DNA from: Anaerolineae bacterium
GTDB taxonomy: Bacteria > Chloroflexota > Anaerolineae > 4572-78 > J111
Reading direction: 5' to 3'
Length of the DNA: 20,185 bases
Assembly (NCBI GenBank): GCA_020433835.1
Contig: JAGRBY010000059.1
Location: 1-20,185 of the forward strand
The stretch's first letter is position 1; every line of letters starts with the position of its first letter. The notes below the pieces were generated by a model, which did not search any database, was not told where the DNA came from, and saw only the letters and a program-made list of their open reading frames with translations. This document shows, piece by piece, positions 7,888 through 14,603 of the stretch. The position numbers and the translations under genes are program-made.

Positions 7888-7911
7888 AATTTGTCTCCCA
7901 AGATTTTGTGA

Positions 7912-7939
7912 TTTATATAAACCCCGTTCAAGATTGCAA
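7912..7939 (-). promoter_or_regulatory. Possible promoter for the lasso genes
   Basis: On the minus strand, TTGCAA (7934-7939) and TATAAA (7912-7917) are 16 bp apart and would start transcription about 17 nt before the B1 ATG, with the GGGAG ribosome binding site inside that short leader. Match to sigma-70 consensus is moderate, so this is a candidate only. Confidence 0.3.
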
Positions 7940-8094
7940 AGTCGCGGGGTGGCAGGGTTGAGGGGGGCAAGTAGCAAGGTGCAGGTGGCAGGATTGATAA
8001 TTGTCACTTATCAATTGTCTAAATGAACCTTAGTTCGATGATTCGTAGGTGACTGTCACTTTTTGAGTGACAGTCACCCTTCTTTGAACGTAGG
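7930..8094. repeat. Wzm-B1 spacer with G-rich degenerate repeats and two hairpins
   Basis: From about 7934 to 7993 the plus strand holds irregular GGCAGG/GTTGCAA-like repeats resembling those upstream of the permease gene. ATTGATAA at 7993-8000 pairs with TTATCAAT at 8008-8015 across a 7 nt loop. A stronger hairpin follows at 8048-8078. No coding sequence is convincing here. Confidence 0.5.
8048..8078 (-). terminator. Perfect 13 bp hairpin after the Wzm-type permease gene
   Basis: GGTGACTGTCACT and its exact reverse complement flank a 5 nt loop, beginning 16 nt after the permease stop. There is no real U-tract on either strand, so it may be a factor-assisted terminator, an RNA stabiliser or a processing site at the border between the polysaccharide and lasso genes. 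Confidence 0.5.
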
Positions 8095-8922
8095 TTAAAT
8101 AACATCAGCAAAGGTGCGTTCGGTTTTGCGGAAATACCACAGGCCGCTAATAAGCAGCACCACAACCAAACCAATCGACAGCAGGAAGCCGGGCCAGTAG
8201 ATGGTGGTATTGCCCAAGATAGCCCAGCGAAAACCATCGATAACGCCGACCATGGGGTTGAGCGCGTAAAGCAGCCGCCACTGGTCGGGGACGACATTGC
8301 TGCTAAAGCCAACCGGTGAAATATACAAGCCGAACTGCACAATAAACGGCACAATGTAGCGGAAGTCGCGGTATTTAACGTTGAGCGAGGCCATCCACAA
8401 GCCGGCCCCAAGGGCGGCACTGCAGGCTAATATAATGAAGAAAGGCAGCAGCAGAACGGGCCAGCCGGGAATGTACTGGTACCAGATCATCAAGACGATC
8501 AGGATTGAAAAAGCAATGGCGAAATCAACAAAGCTGACGACGACCGAGCTAAAGGGAATAGCCAGCCGGGGGAAGTAGACCTTCGAGATCATACCGGCGT
8601 TGCTAATCAGACTGTTGCTGCTTTCGGACAGGGCGTTGGCAAAGAGCTGCCAGGGCAACATGGCCGAATAGACTAAAATAGGGTAGGGCACGCCGTCGGA
8701 GGGCAGCTGGGCCAGCCCGCCAAAGATAATGGTGAAGATAATCATGACCAGCACCGGCCGGATAATGGCCCAGGCTATGCCGATAACAGTTTGTTTGTAG
8801 CGGACAGCTACATCGCGCCAGGCCAGGAAAAAGAAGAGTTCGCGATAGCTCCATAGGTCACGCCAGTAGTGCTTAATGCCCTGGCCGGGTTCTAAAATGA
8901 GTTCGTCTTTTAATAGGGTCAT
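8095..8922 (-). CDS. ABC-2 type polysaccharide export permease (Wzm/TagG family)
   Basis: A 275-residue inner-membrane permease of the ABC-2 family, with six predicted membrane segments and the family signatures WRDVAVRYKQTVIGIAWAI near residue 35, then NVKYRDFRYIVPF near 180 and LNPMVGVIDGFRWA near 220. Such proteins pair with a Wzt/TagH ATPase to export lipid-linked O-antigen, teichoic acid or capsule. No Wzt ATPase gene follows it here. The lasso cluster begins downstream instead, so the ATPase must be elsewhere or was displaced. The gene lies downstream of the GDP-fucose genes in the same direction. No SD is visible before the ATG at 8922. Confidence 0.9.
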   Translation of the reverse strand: MTLLKDELILEPGQGIKHYWRDLWSYRELFFFLAWRDVAVRYKQTVIGIAWAIIRPVLVMIIFTIIFGGLAQLPSDGVPYPILVYSAMLPWQLFANALSESSNSLISNAGMISKVYFPRLAIPFSSVVVSFVDFAIAFSILIVLMIWYQYIPGWPVLLLPFFIILACSAALGAGLWMASLNVKYRDFRYIVPFIVQFGLYISPVGFSSNVVPDQWRLLYALNPMVGVIDGFRWAILGNTTIYWPGFLLSIGLVVVLLISGLWYFRKTERTFADVI

Positions 8923-8948
8923 AGGGTTTATAGTTTATAGAGTTAATT

Positions 8949-9037
8949 GGGTTGCAAGGTTGCAGAGTTGCAGGGTTGCAGGGTTACAGAGCTGCAGGGG
9001 TGCTTGTGATCTTAGCCTCAGCCTTAGCCTTAGCCTT
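8949..9037. repeat. Two short tandem repeat tracts upstream of the permease gene
   Basis: About six degenerate copies of the octamer GTTGCAGG occupy 8949-9001, followed at 9012-9037 by hexamer repeats of TTAGCC (one unit reads TCAGCC). The TTAGCC tract recurs in the spacer upstream of fcl. The tract lies between the YdcF-family gene and the permease and is likely non-coding. Confidence 0.75.
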
Positions 9038-9103
9038 AAATCGGTTGGCAACAGTGCGCTCGGTTTTACCGAAGCTTCGCCGCCTGCTGATTTATAGGTG
9101 TTT

Positions 9104-9724
9104 TTACCACAAATAAACAAGCATGTAATACAGCAGTTTGGTGTACTCGCGGCTAACAGTTTGGCGGGTTGATTTGGTTGTCCACCAATGGGATAAATCA
9201 GGAGCCATAGAGGCCGGAATGGGAACAAAGAAAAGCTGGGCTTGCTTACCAATAATCCGGTGAAAGGTCCAACTGGCGCGACGCATGTGGAAAGGGTCGC
9301 TGACAATGATGACCGATTGGATATCAGGATTTTTGGTTAGGATCTGCTTGAGTTCAACGGCCTCATCATAGGTGCTAGTCGCGGTCGAGGTAAAAGGAAC
9401 AATGGCCTGGGGGTCAACGCCCAAGGCTATGGCCTGGCTTTGTGAGATGTAGTCGGGGTTGACAGGCCGCCCATCTTTAGGTGTTTCGCCGCTGAAAAAG
9501 AGCCGAGGCGCATAACCTTTCTCGTAGAGCTGGGCCGCATATTTGCCGCGGTTGGGGTTGCCACCCAAAACGTGGATGAGGTCAACCGGTTGGAGGTCAT
9601 CGTGAACCACAAGAAAATCGCCTATCGCTTGTGCAAGTGAGGTGCGATTGACCCAGATGAGACTGACTGTAAACAGCAGCCCGCCTATTATTCCCCAAAG
9701 GGCGCGTCGAAACGGTCTGGTCAT
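9104..9724 (-). CDS. YdcF/SanA-type (DUF218) membrane-anchored protein
   Basis: A 206-residue protein with one N-terminal membrane anchor (about residues 9-27) and an extracytoplasmic DUF218 domain. Characteristic pieces are DLIHVLGGNPNRGKYAAQLY, then LFFSGE, and VSDPFHMRRA with its conserved Ser, His and Arg. Members (SanA, ElyC, YdcF) are linked to envelope integrity and lipid-carrier metabolism, but their reaction is not firmly known. The ATG overlaps the fcl stop by one base (TAATG), so translation is coupled to fcl. This supports a role in the same polysaccharide pathway. Confidence 0.82.
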   Translation of the reverse strand: MTRPFRRALWGIIGGLLFTVSLIWVNRTSLAQAIGDFLVVHDDLQPVDLIHVLGGNPNRGKYAAQLYEKGYAPRLFFSGETPKDGRPVNPDYISQSQAIALGVDPQAIVPFTSTATSTYDEAVELKQILTKNPDIQSVIIVSDPFHMRRASWTFHRIIGKQAQLFFVPIPASMAPDLSHWWTTKSTRQTVSREYTKLLYYMLVYLW

Positions 9725-10716
9725 TAAGTAAGTATTAAATGGCGATCCGGCATTGTCTCTTTATACCACTCAATCGTTTTGCGCAGTCCCTCTTCAAAGG
9801 CAACGCTCGAGCGAAAACCAAAATCGTGCTCGGCTCTGGTAACATCCAACTTGCGACGCGGCTGGCCGTTGGGTTTGCTGGTGTCCCACACAATGTCGCC
9901 TTCAAAGCCGGTTAGACGAACGATGGTTTCCAGCAGGTCTTTGATGCTTATCTCAAAGCTGCTGCCCAGGTTCACCGGCTCGCTGCGGTTGTAGCGTTCA
10001 GAGGCGAGCACGATGCCTTCGGCGGCATCTTCTACGTATAAGAACTCGCGTGTAGGTGAACCATCGCCCCAGGCTACCAGTTCTTTTTTGCCGGCGGCTT
10101 TGGCTTCCAAACATTTACGGATGAGCGCCGGGATAACGTGCGAACTTTCTAAATCGAAATTGTCTTTGGGGCCGTATAAATTAACCGGCAGTAAAAAGAT
10201 GCTGTTGTAGCCGTACTGCTGGCGGTAAACCTGGCTCTGCACGAGCAGCATCTTTTTGGCCAGGCCGTAAGGGGCGTTGGTTTCTTCCGGGTAGCCCAGC
10301 CACAGATCTTCCTCTATAAAGGGCACCTGGGTATGCTTAGGGTAGGCACAGACGGTGCCGATAGCCACAAACTTGTCAACCTGAGCCTGCCAGGCTTCGT
10401 GCATGAGCTGAACGCCCATCATCAGATTGTCGTAAAAGAATTCAGCTTGATGGGCACGATTAGCCCCAATGCCCCCGACACTGGCCGCTAAATGAATAAT
10501 AAGGTTAGGCCGGGTGTCGTGCAAAAGCTCTAAGATGGCCTCTTTTTCCCGCAGATCATACTGGGCTTTGCGGGGAACGATGATCTCTGCTGCACCACGC
10601 CGGCGGAGTTTATCGACCACGAATGAGCCTAAAAATCCGGCTCCACCGGTAACGCATACCCGCTTATCGCGCCAAAATGTTTGAGAATTGGGCCACGCTG
10701 GGGTGTTATGGGCCAT
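9724..10716 (-). CDS. fcl: GDP-L-fucose synthase
   Basis: A 330-residue short-chain (extended SDR) epimerase/reductase converting GDP-4-keto-6-deoxy-mannose to GDP-L-fucose with NADPH. The nucleotide-binding motif GGAGFLG is at 24-30. The catalytic region reads GTVCAYP (Thr121 in the usual Ser place, Cys123 conserved), then Y150 and K154 in the YxxxK motif [17 protein letters not shown] is a family mark. An N-terminal extension of about 15 residues precedes the fold, but the ATG at 10716 has a good SD (GGAGG, 8-9 nt upstream). With gmd just upstream, the pair supplies GDP-L-fucose for the exported polysaccharide. Confidence 0.93.
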   Translation of the reverse strand: MAHNTPAWPNSQTFWRDKRVCVTGGAGFLGSFVVDKLRRRGAAEIIVPRKAQYDLREKEAILELLHDTRPNLIIHLAASVGGIGANRAHQAEFFYDNLMMGVQLMHEAWQAQVDKFVAIGTVCAYPKHTQVPFIEEDLWLGYPEETNAPYGLAKKMLLVQSQVYRQQYGYNSIFLLPVNLYGPKDNFDLESSHVIPALIRKCLEAKAAGKKELVAWGDGSPTREFLYVEDAAEGIVLASERYNRSEPVNLGSSFEISIKDLLETIVRLTGFEGDIVWDTSKPNGQPRRKLDVTRAEHDFGFRSSVAFEEGLRKTIEWYKETMPDRHLILT

Positions 10717-11056
10717 GGTAGGTGCCTCCTTTTATGAAACAAGGTAAATTGTTTAGTGGTAACGGGTTAGTTTAATAGGCTAAGGCTGAGGCTAAGGAAT
10801 AACAATTAATTAACTTACCCAATTCTGCCGGGTAAATAGGTGTTGGTAAATGGTAATTAGAGACTGGAGATTGAATAACCAATTACCAGTTACTATTTAC
10901 CAATTACCTAAACGCAAATGTGGAAGTTGTTTTCTTCACGATCCTAAGAATAAATAATTTTATATGGAGAAGCTTCAAGTCAAAAAACTGTTTTCTTAGC
11001 CTTTGCCTTAGCCTTATTTCATTCTGGTATGGGACAAGCGTACAGTATTAACGCCA
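10717..11056. repeat. fcl-gmd spacer with repeat arms, no gene seen
   Basis: This 340 bp AT-rich gap carries GGCTAAGG-type hexamer repeats at 10778-10797 and the same motif inverted at 10995-11016. Between them is an inverted pair, TTGGTAAATGGTAA at 10843-10856 against 10890-10903 (13/14). No ORF or RNA gene is convincing. It separates two genes of one pathway by an unusual distance, so it may be a decayed insertion. Confidence 0.65.
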
Positions 11057-12139
11057 TTAGTGATCTATGGCATTCACTTCCATACTTTTAATTTGGTCTT
11101 GCCAGTGATGCCAGCTGTTAAAGCGCGTGTGTAAAATGCGGCGACCTTTGCCTGGGGCCGGTAAGCCGGCCAATTCCAAATCGGCATCGACCATAATACG
11201 GACCATTTCGTGAAAGTTAACCCGGGCTTCCCAGCCCATCACTTTGCGGGCTTTGACGGCATCGGCCAACAGAAAATCAACTTCAGTGGGGCGGAAGTAA
11301 CGGGGATCGATACGAACATATTCCCGCCAATCAAGCCCTACGTAACCAAAAGCCTCTTCTAAAAATTCACGCACAGTATAGGCCGCGCCGGTACCGATGA
11401 CAAAATCATCAGCGCGATCCTGCTGCAGCATTAGCCACATGGCCTCGACGTACTCCGGGGCATAACCCCAATCACGTTTGGCCTCCAAGTTGCCTAAATA
11501 GAGATGTTCTTGCCGGCCGGCCATAATGCTGGCCAGTGCCCGAGTTATCTTGCGGGTCACAAAGGTTTCGCCGCGCCGAACCGATTCGTGATTAAAGAGA
11601 ATACCGTTACAGGCAAAGAGGTTATGGCCTTCGCGATAGTTGCGGGTAACCCAGTAGGCGTACACTTTGGCGGCGGCATACGGGCTGCGCGGCTCAAAGG
11701 GAGTGGTTTCGGTTTGGGGCGGTGGGGCGGCCCCAAACATCTCGCTGGAAGAAGCCTGATAGAAGCGGGTTTTGATACCGCTTTTACGGATAGCTTCTAA
11801 CAGCCGAATGGTTCCCATGCCGGTCGTATCGCCCGTGTATTCCGGCATATCAAAACTAACCCGCACATGGCTTTGGGCGGCCAGATGGTAAATTTCGTCG
11901 GGGCGCACATTGTAGATAATATCGAGCAGGCTGCCGGTGCTGGTGATGTCACCATAGTGAAGATGCAGTTGCACGCCAGGGCCATGGTGCGGGTCGCAGT
12001 AAAGATGGTTAATGCGATGCGTGTTAAAGGTGCTGGCCCGGCGGATCAATCCGTGAACCTGGTAGCCTTTGCTAAGTAGAAGTTCGGCCAAATAAGAACC
12101 ATCCTGGCCGGTAATACCGGTGATGAGTGCTGTGGGCAT
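11057..12139 (-). CDS. gmd: GDP-mannose 4,6-dehydratase
   Basis: A 360-residue extended SDR enzyme that dehydrates GDP-D-mannose to GDP-4-keto-6-deoxy-D-mannose, the first step to GDP-L-fucose and related sugars. [15 protein letters not shown] (GxxGxxG, residues 8-14) binds the nucleotide. [15 protein letters not shown] is the family's early signature, the catalytic segment is ASSSEMFG near 129-136, and the YxxxK motif is Y154-K158 in [23 protein letters not shown] follows. The frame is open to 12310, but the ATG at 12139 is chosen because similarity begins there and the extension does not look like protein. A long structured leader precedes it. fcl lies 340 bp downstream. Confidence 0.95.
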   Translation of the reverse strand: MPTALITGITGQDGSYLAELLLSKGYQVHGLIRRASTFNTHRINHLYCDPHHGPGVQLHLHYGDITSTGSLLDIIYNVRPDEIYHLAAQSHVRVSFDMPEYTGDTTGMGTIRLLEAIRKSGIKTRFYQASSSEMFGAAPPPQTETTPFEPRSPYAAAKVYAYWVTRNYREGHNLFACNGILFNHESVRRGETFVTRKITRALASIMAGRQEHLYLGNLEAKRDWGYAPEYVEAMWLMLQQDRADDFVIGTGAAYTVREFLEEAFGYVGLDWREYVRIDPRYFRPTEVDFLLADAVKARKVMGWEARVNFHEMVRIMVDADLELAGLPAPGKGRRILHTRFNSWHHWQDQIKSMEVNAIDH

Positions 12140-12744
12140 AATAGTATCCGTTTTATGAATGTCGATAAAGTTGAGTTGATACGATGTGAGAAGAAAGGCT
12201 CCGCCATTAGCCAGGTGTAGAATGTCGTACCTGGACTTGAGGTCCGATAGTGGCGGGTAGGCTCCGCCGAGACCTGCGCCATAAGGGCTGCGCAAGCTCA
12301 TATCGGACAATGATGTTATTCTCCGGAGCGGCGGCTACAACAGAGAATTTTTTAATTTAAGGAGCAATGTTGTATCGCGGTTACACGCTTTATAAATGAT
12401 ACAACATTAACCAACACACGTCTTGGGGCTGGTCAAAAAAAGCGTTTCTCTCAATCAAGTAGTTGATGGGATACGAAAAGAAAAGAAAAAGGGGAAAACA
12501 GCTTTGTTTTAGAGAAGCGCAATTATACAGCAATTATTGAATTTTATAGGGAGAGCGTTCTTTGGCGTCTAGGCTGTAAAGAATGTCTCTCGCCCGTATA
12601 TTATTCAAATTGGGCGCAATAGAAATTTATTGCGAACCTATCCTATATACGTGGCTCTCTCTTCTAATTGCTATCATCAGAACTCTAGCACAACGTTCTT
12701 AGAAGAGACTTTGAAAAAAAATAGAAAATCGTTAGAATTTTTGG
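12140..12744 (-). promoter_or_regulatory. Long structured leader of gmd with possible promoter
   Basis: This 605 bp gap between the NusG paralogue and gmd has no convincing gene. On the minus strand an extended -10-like TGTATAAT lies at 12522-12529, with a weak -35. Downstream of it are hairpins: an 11 bp perfect stem at 12366-12376/12398-12408 with a 21 nt loop, a nested stem at 12240-12275 (AGGTC/GACCT around GGCGG/CCGCC), and CCAGGT/ACCTGG at 12211-12234. Another imperfect hairpin at about 12550-12600 follows the NusG-paralogue stop and could be its terminator. Such a leader suits control by a specialised NusG, but that link is inferred. Confidence 0.4.
12366..12408. repeat. 11 bp inverted repeat in the gmd leader
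   Basis: AATGTTGTATC at 12366-12376 is exactly complementary to 12398-12408. The 21 nt loop contains a smaller GCG/CGC pairing. It could be an RNA hairpin in the gmd leader or a DNA operator. Confidence 0.6.
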
Positions 12745-13308
12745 CTAACCCGAGTAACGTATGGGCCGTCCCCGGCCTCGGCTGCGGCGACGTTTGGGCT
12801 GAGGCTCTAAGGCCTCGGTAGTGCTCTCCTCAAGCTGACAAACATCAACCTGAACCCGGTTGGCATGGCCTAAAATATCAAGTAAAACCTGCACGCGTTC
12901 CGAAGGGGTACTTGGCCCGTCGAAAATAGCCAGCATATCTTGAAAAGGCCCCTCTTTAATTTTGACGGTATCACCTTTTTTAAAGGAATGGGTTGAACGA
13001 TAGTGGGCTACTTCAAAATCTTGCAGCTTTTTTTGAATTAGCTCGATGATTTCAGCCGGTATGGGGGTGGGCAGTTCATCAAACGTTACAATTCGCCGCA
13101 GCCCCGGTGTCCACTGAATTTGTGAGAGGCCAACCGTTTCGAAATCAATTTTGCTGAATAAGTAGCAGGGAAAGAAAGGTTCGTTTTCTTGGTTTGCATG
13201 AGCGGCTTTTATTTCGGGTAGGTAAGTATGAATACCTTGCTCATGAAGAAGAGACGCCAACTGATATTCAGCATTGGGTTTTGTATGAAGGGTATACCAG
13301 TGTTCCAT
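12745..13308 (-). CDS. Specialised NusG paralogue (RfaH/LoaP-type antiterminator)
   Basis: A 187-residue protein with the NusG N-terminal domain (residues 1 to about 105; starts MEHWYTLHTKPNAEYQLASLL, FFPCYLFSKID, TPGLRRIVTF) and a C-terminal KOW domain (about 110-165; FKKGDTVKIKEGPFQDM). It ends in a basic tail rich in Arg. Housekeeping nusG is normally next to secE and ribosomal protein genes; this one instead heads a polysaccharide locus, as do RfaH, UpxY and similar paralogues. It binds RNA polymerase and lets it read through termination sites in long operons. The gene points into gmd and the rest of the minus-strand locus. No clear SD precedes the ATG. Confidence 0.88.
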   Translation of the reverse strand: MEHWYTLHTKPNAEYQLASLLHEQGIHTYLPEIKAAHANQENEPFFPCYLFSKIDFETVGLSQIQWTPGLRRIVTFDELPTPIPAEIIELIQKKLQDFEVAHYRSTHSFKKGDTVKIKEGPFQDMLAIFDGPSTPSERVQVLLDILGHANRVQVDVCQLEESTTEALEPQPKRRRSRGRGRPIRYSG

Positions 13309-13395
13309 AAGATTAACCAGTGATACTTATATACAACCTTACATCAGTTATGAGATTTTTAAGGGTTCAGTAAGTTTTTTGGCTTTTGGTCGTTG

Positions 13396-13436
13396 CGTTA
13401 GATAACGTATTGGGTCTCAAAAGCGTTATGCTAACG
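13396..13436. repeat. Inverted repeat upstream of the NusG paralogue
   Basis: CGTTAGATAACG at 13396-13407 pairs with CGTTATGCTAACG at 13424-13436, with one extra base in the second arm. It lies about 90 nt upstream of the NusG-paralogue start and could form a leader hairpin. Confidence 0.45.
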
Positions 13437-13443
13437 GGTCGAT

Positions 13444-13474
13444 TTGATAAAGACCAATATATTGGTTTTATCAA
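13444..13474. promoter_or_regulatory. 31 bp near-perfect palindrome upstream of the NusG paralogue
   Basis: The centre ACCAATATATTGGT is a perfect 14 bp palindrome, and the outer TTGATAAA/TTTATCAA pair extends it with a single bulged G. There is almost no loop, which favours a DNA operator over an RNA hairpin, and there is no U-tract. It lies between the upstream direct repeat with its TATAAT box and the NusG-paralogue start. Confidence 0.45.
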
Positions 13475-13506
13475 TAGTTCATTCTTAGAAAAATTTAACT
13501 TTCGAG

Positions 13507-13589
13507 AAAAAGGATAACATATCCTTGATGGAATTTAAATAGCGATCATGGCCTATTATATTGTGAAATATTTTACGCTGTCTTTACGG
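13507..13589 (-). repeat. Direct repeat copy 1, with minus-facing TATAAT box
   Basis: Bases 13507-13577 match 14013-14083 with a single difference, and similarity continues weakly to 13589. On the minus strand the copy contains TATAAT (13555-13560); AAGACA lies 18 bp upstream of it as a poor -35. Further downstream is the palindromic GGATAACATATCC at 13512-13524. It is probably a promoter-operator module for the NusG paralogue. Confidence 0.7.
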
Positions 13590-13877
13590 GAAGCGGGTTG
13601 GATATAGGGTAATATCCACAGATATACTTGTTTCGCTCTTGTGTAGGCGCTTGCACATAAGCAAAAATCCAAGAAAGGTAATAAAGAAGGCAGAAAGCCG
13701 AACAAACGAAGGAGACAAACCAGTGGCCTTGACCAATGCCTCATTTTGTAAAGAGGGACTGAAGTCATAGGACCAATTGGTGGTTGTCTATTACGGAAAA
13801 AAATAGTATTCTTTATCAAAAGAAAAAAGTCTTCTCCATATGTTGCGAGCATAATAGAGAAGACCTAAGACCTCACG

Positions 13878-13976
13878 TTAGAGGTAAGTTTGGATAATTG
13901 GAAGCGTTGCCATCGCGATAACTATCCAGGAGACCTCAATTGTGAGGTCTTTATATTTGATTGTAATACCCTTCAC
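13878..13976 (-). CDS. Possible 32-aa small membrane peptide or N-terminal remnant of a decayed gene
   Basis: A GTG-started frame of 32 codons has an excellent SD (AAAGGAGGTG, 13981-13990) 6 nt upstream. It also has the second promoter-like repeat directly before it. The peptide begins MKGITIKYKDLTIEVS and ends in a hydrophobic run, WIVIAMATLPIIQTYL. The same frame continues after its TAA as protein-like sequence for about 28 codons, then hits two stops, then shows another 66-codon open stretch with a membrane-like segment. It may therefore be the head of a longer gene that has decayed. An 8 bp hairpin (AGACCTCA/TGAGGTCT, 13931-13950) lies within it. I do not recognise the family. The ribosome binding site is the best evidence. 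Confidence 0.4.
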   Translation of the reverse strand: MKGITIKYKDLTIEVSWIVIAMATLPIIQTYL

Positions 13977-13980
13977 TATT

Positions 13981-13990
13981 CACCTCCTTT
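13981..13990 (-). promoter_or_regulatory. Strong ribosome binding site of the small ORF
   Basis: AAAGGAGGTG on the minus strand, 6 nt before the GTG at 13976. It is a near-complete anti-SD match in a region otherwise poor in coding signals. Confidence 0.6.
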
Positions 13991-14012
13991 CTTTGTAAAA
14001 CTTAATAGATGA

Positions 14013-14095
14013 AAAAAGGATAACATATCCCTGATGGAATTTAAATAGCGATCATGGCCTATTATATTGTGAAATATTTTACGGCATATTTACGG
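14013..14095 (-). repeat. Direct repeat copy 2, with minus-facing TATAAT box
   Basis: This is the second copy of the 71 bp near-identical core (14013-14083), 506 bp from copy 1, with TATAAT at 14061-14066 on the minus strand. It precedes the small ORF and its strong SD. Sequence upstream of the TATAAT differs from copy 1, so the -35 side is not conserved. Confidence 0.7.
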
Positions 14096-14110
14096 TAAAA
14101 TCGTAAGTAA

Positions 14111-14256
14111 TTATTAACACTATGGTTGCATTTTTTAGAAACCAGGGTTTTTAGCGTTAAAAAGAAACGTCTTTTGCCCCAAAAGGGTATCAATGAGACA
14201 TCAAAACCCTGGTTTCTTGTCGTAATCCTTTAAAGTGCAACGGTAGTGGTTAATAA
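14111..14256. mobile_element. MITE-like inverted-repeat element 1
   Basis: The outer arms are TTATTAAC... at 14111-14130 and the reverse complement of 14236-14256 (18 of 20 with one gap). The inner arms AGAAACCAGGGTTTT at 14137-14151 and 14203-14217 are exact reverse complements. The element has no ORF of its own. AAACCAGGGTTT-type arms are common in small palindromic repeats of bacteria with many MITEs. Confidence 0.55.
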
Positions 14257-14414
14257 ATAGCCTCTTTTTTGTTAAAGCCATCGGGTTTTGGTACTATGTT
14301 GAGCATGGTACTTCAAGACCCTTCATCTCAATTGTTGGGGTTTTCCTTAGTTCGGGTAGCCAAATAGCACATAAATTTACTGTATCCTGCCGAAAAGCCA
14401 CTTTGCCCCTGGCC

Positions 14415-14554
14415 TGGTAGCGCAACATTAAACCGTGGAGAGAGGTAAAGAACCCAGGTTTTTGCCTAAATTGTAAGCATGTTGCCCAATTGAGCACCCA
14501 TATAAGCCTTTGCGGGTCGCATGTTCAAGAAAAACCTGGGTTCTAACGCTACCA
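14415..14554. mobile_element. MITE-like inverted-repeat element 2, upstream of the ChrA gene
   Basis: The inner arms AGAACCCAGGTTTTT (14449-14463) and 14530-14544 are exact reverse complements, and outer TGGTAGCG (14415-14422) pairs with CGCTACCA (14547-14554). Its arm resembles that of element 1, suggesting one family. It ends 50 bp before the preferred start of the ChrA-type gene and may supply part of its promoter region. Between the two elements (14257-14414) I see nothing convincing. Confidence 0.5.
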
Positions 14555-14603
14555 CGATTTAGTGCAGAGCTACCCCTGGCCTGAAGAGAGGAAGTTATTC
14601 ATC

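Noticed and set aside
7888..8007. Longer B1 start at 8007
   Set aside because: The extra 40 residues are translated G-rich repeat DNA, and a good SD precedes the ATG at 7887.
12140..12310. N-terminal extension of the gmd frame to 12310
   Set aside because: The extension reads through hairpin-rich leader DNA, has no similarity to the dehydratase fold, and the family start [14 protein letters not shown] is at 12139.
13556..13852. 98-codon minus-strand frame between the direct repeats
   Set aside because: It has no SD and an odd composition rich in Leu, Phe, Arg and Pro, and it runs into the direct repeat; another frame looks more protein-like.
13868..13950. Terminator/antiterminator pair formed by two AGACCTCA copies and one TGAGGTCT
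   Set aside because: The hairpin falls inside the small ORF with its strong SD, no gene follows at a fitting distance on the plus strand, and the T-tract is short.
14294..14497. 67-codon minus-strand frame
   Set aside because: It lies in the MITE-rich spacer, has no SD, and its sequence overlaps an inverted-repeat arm.
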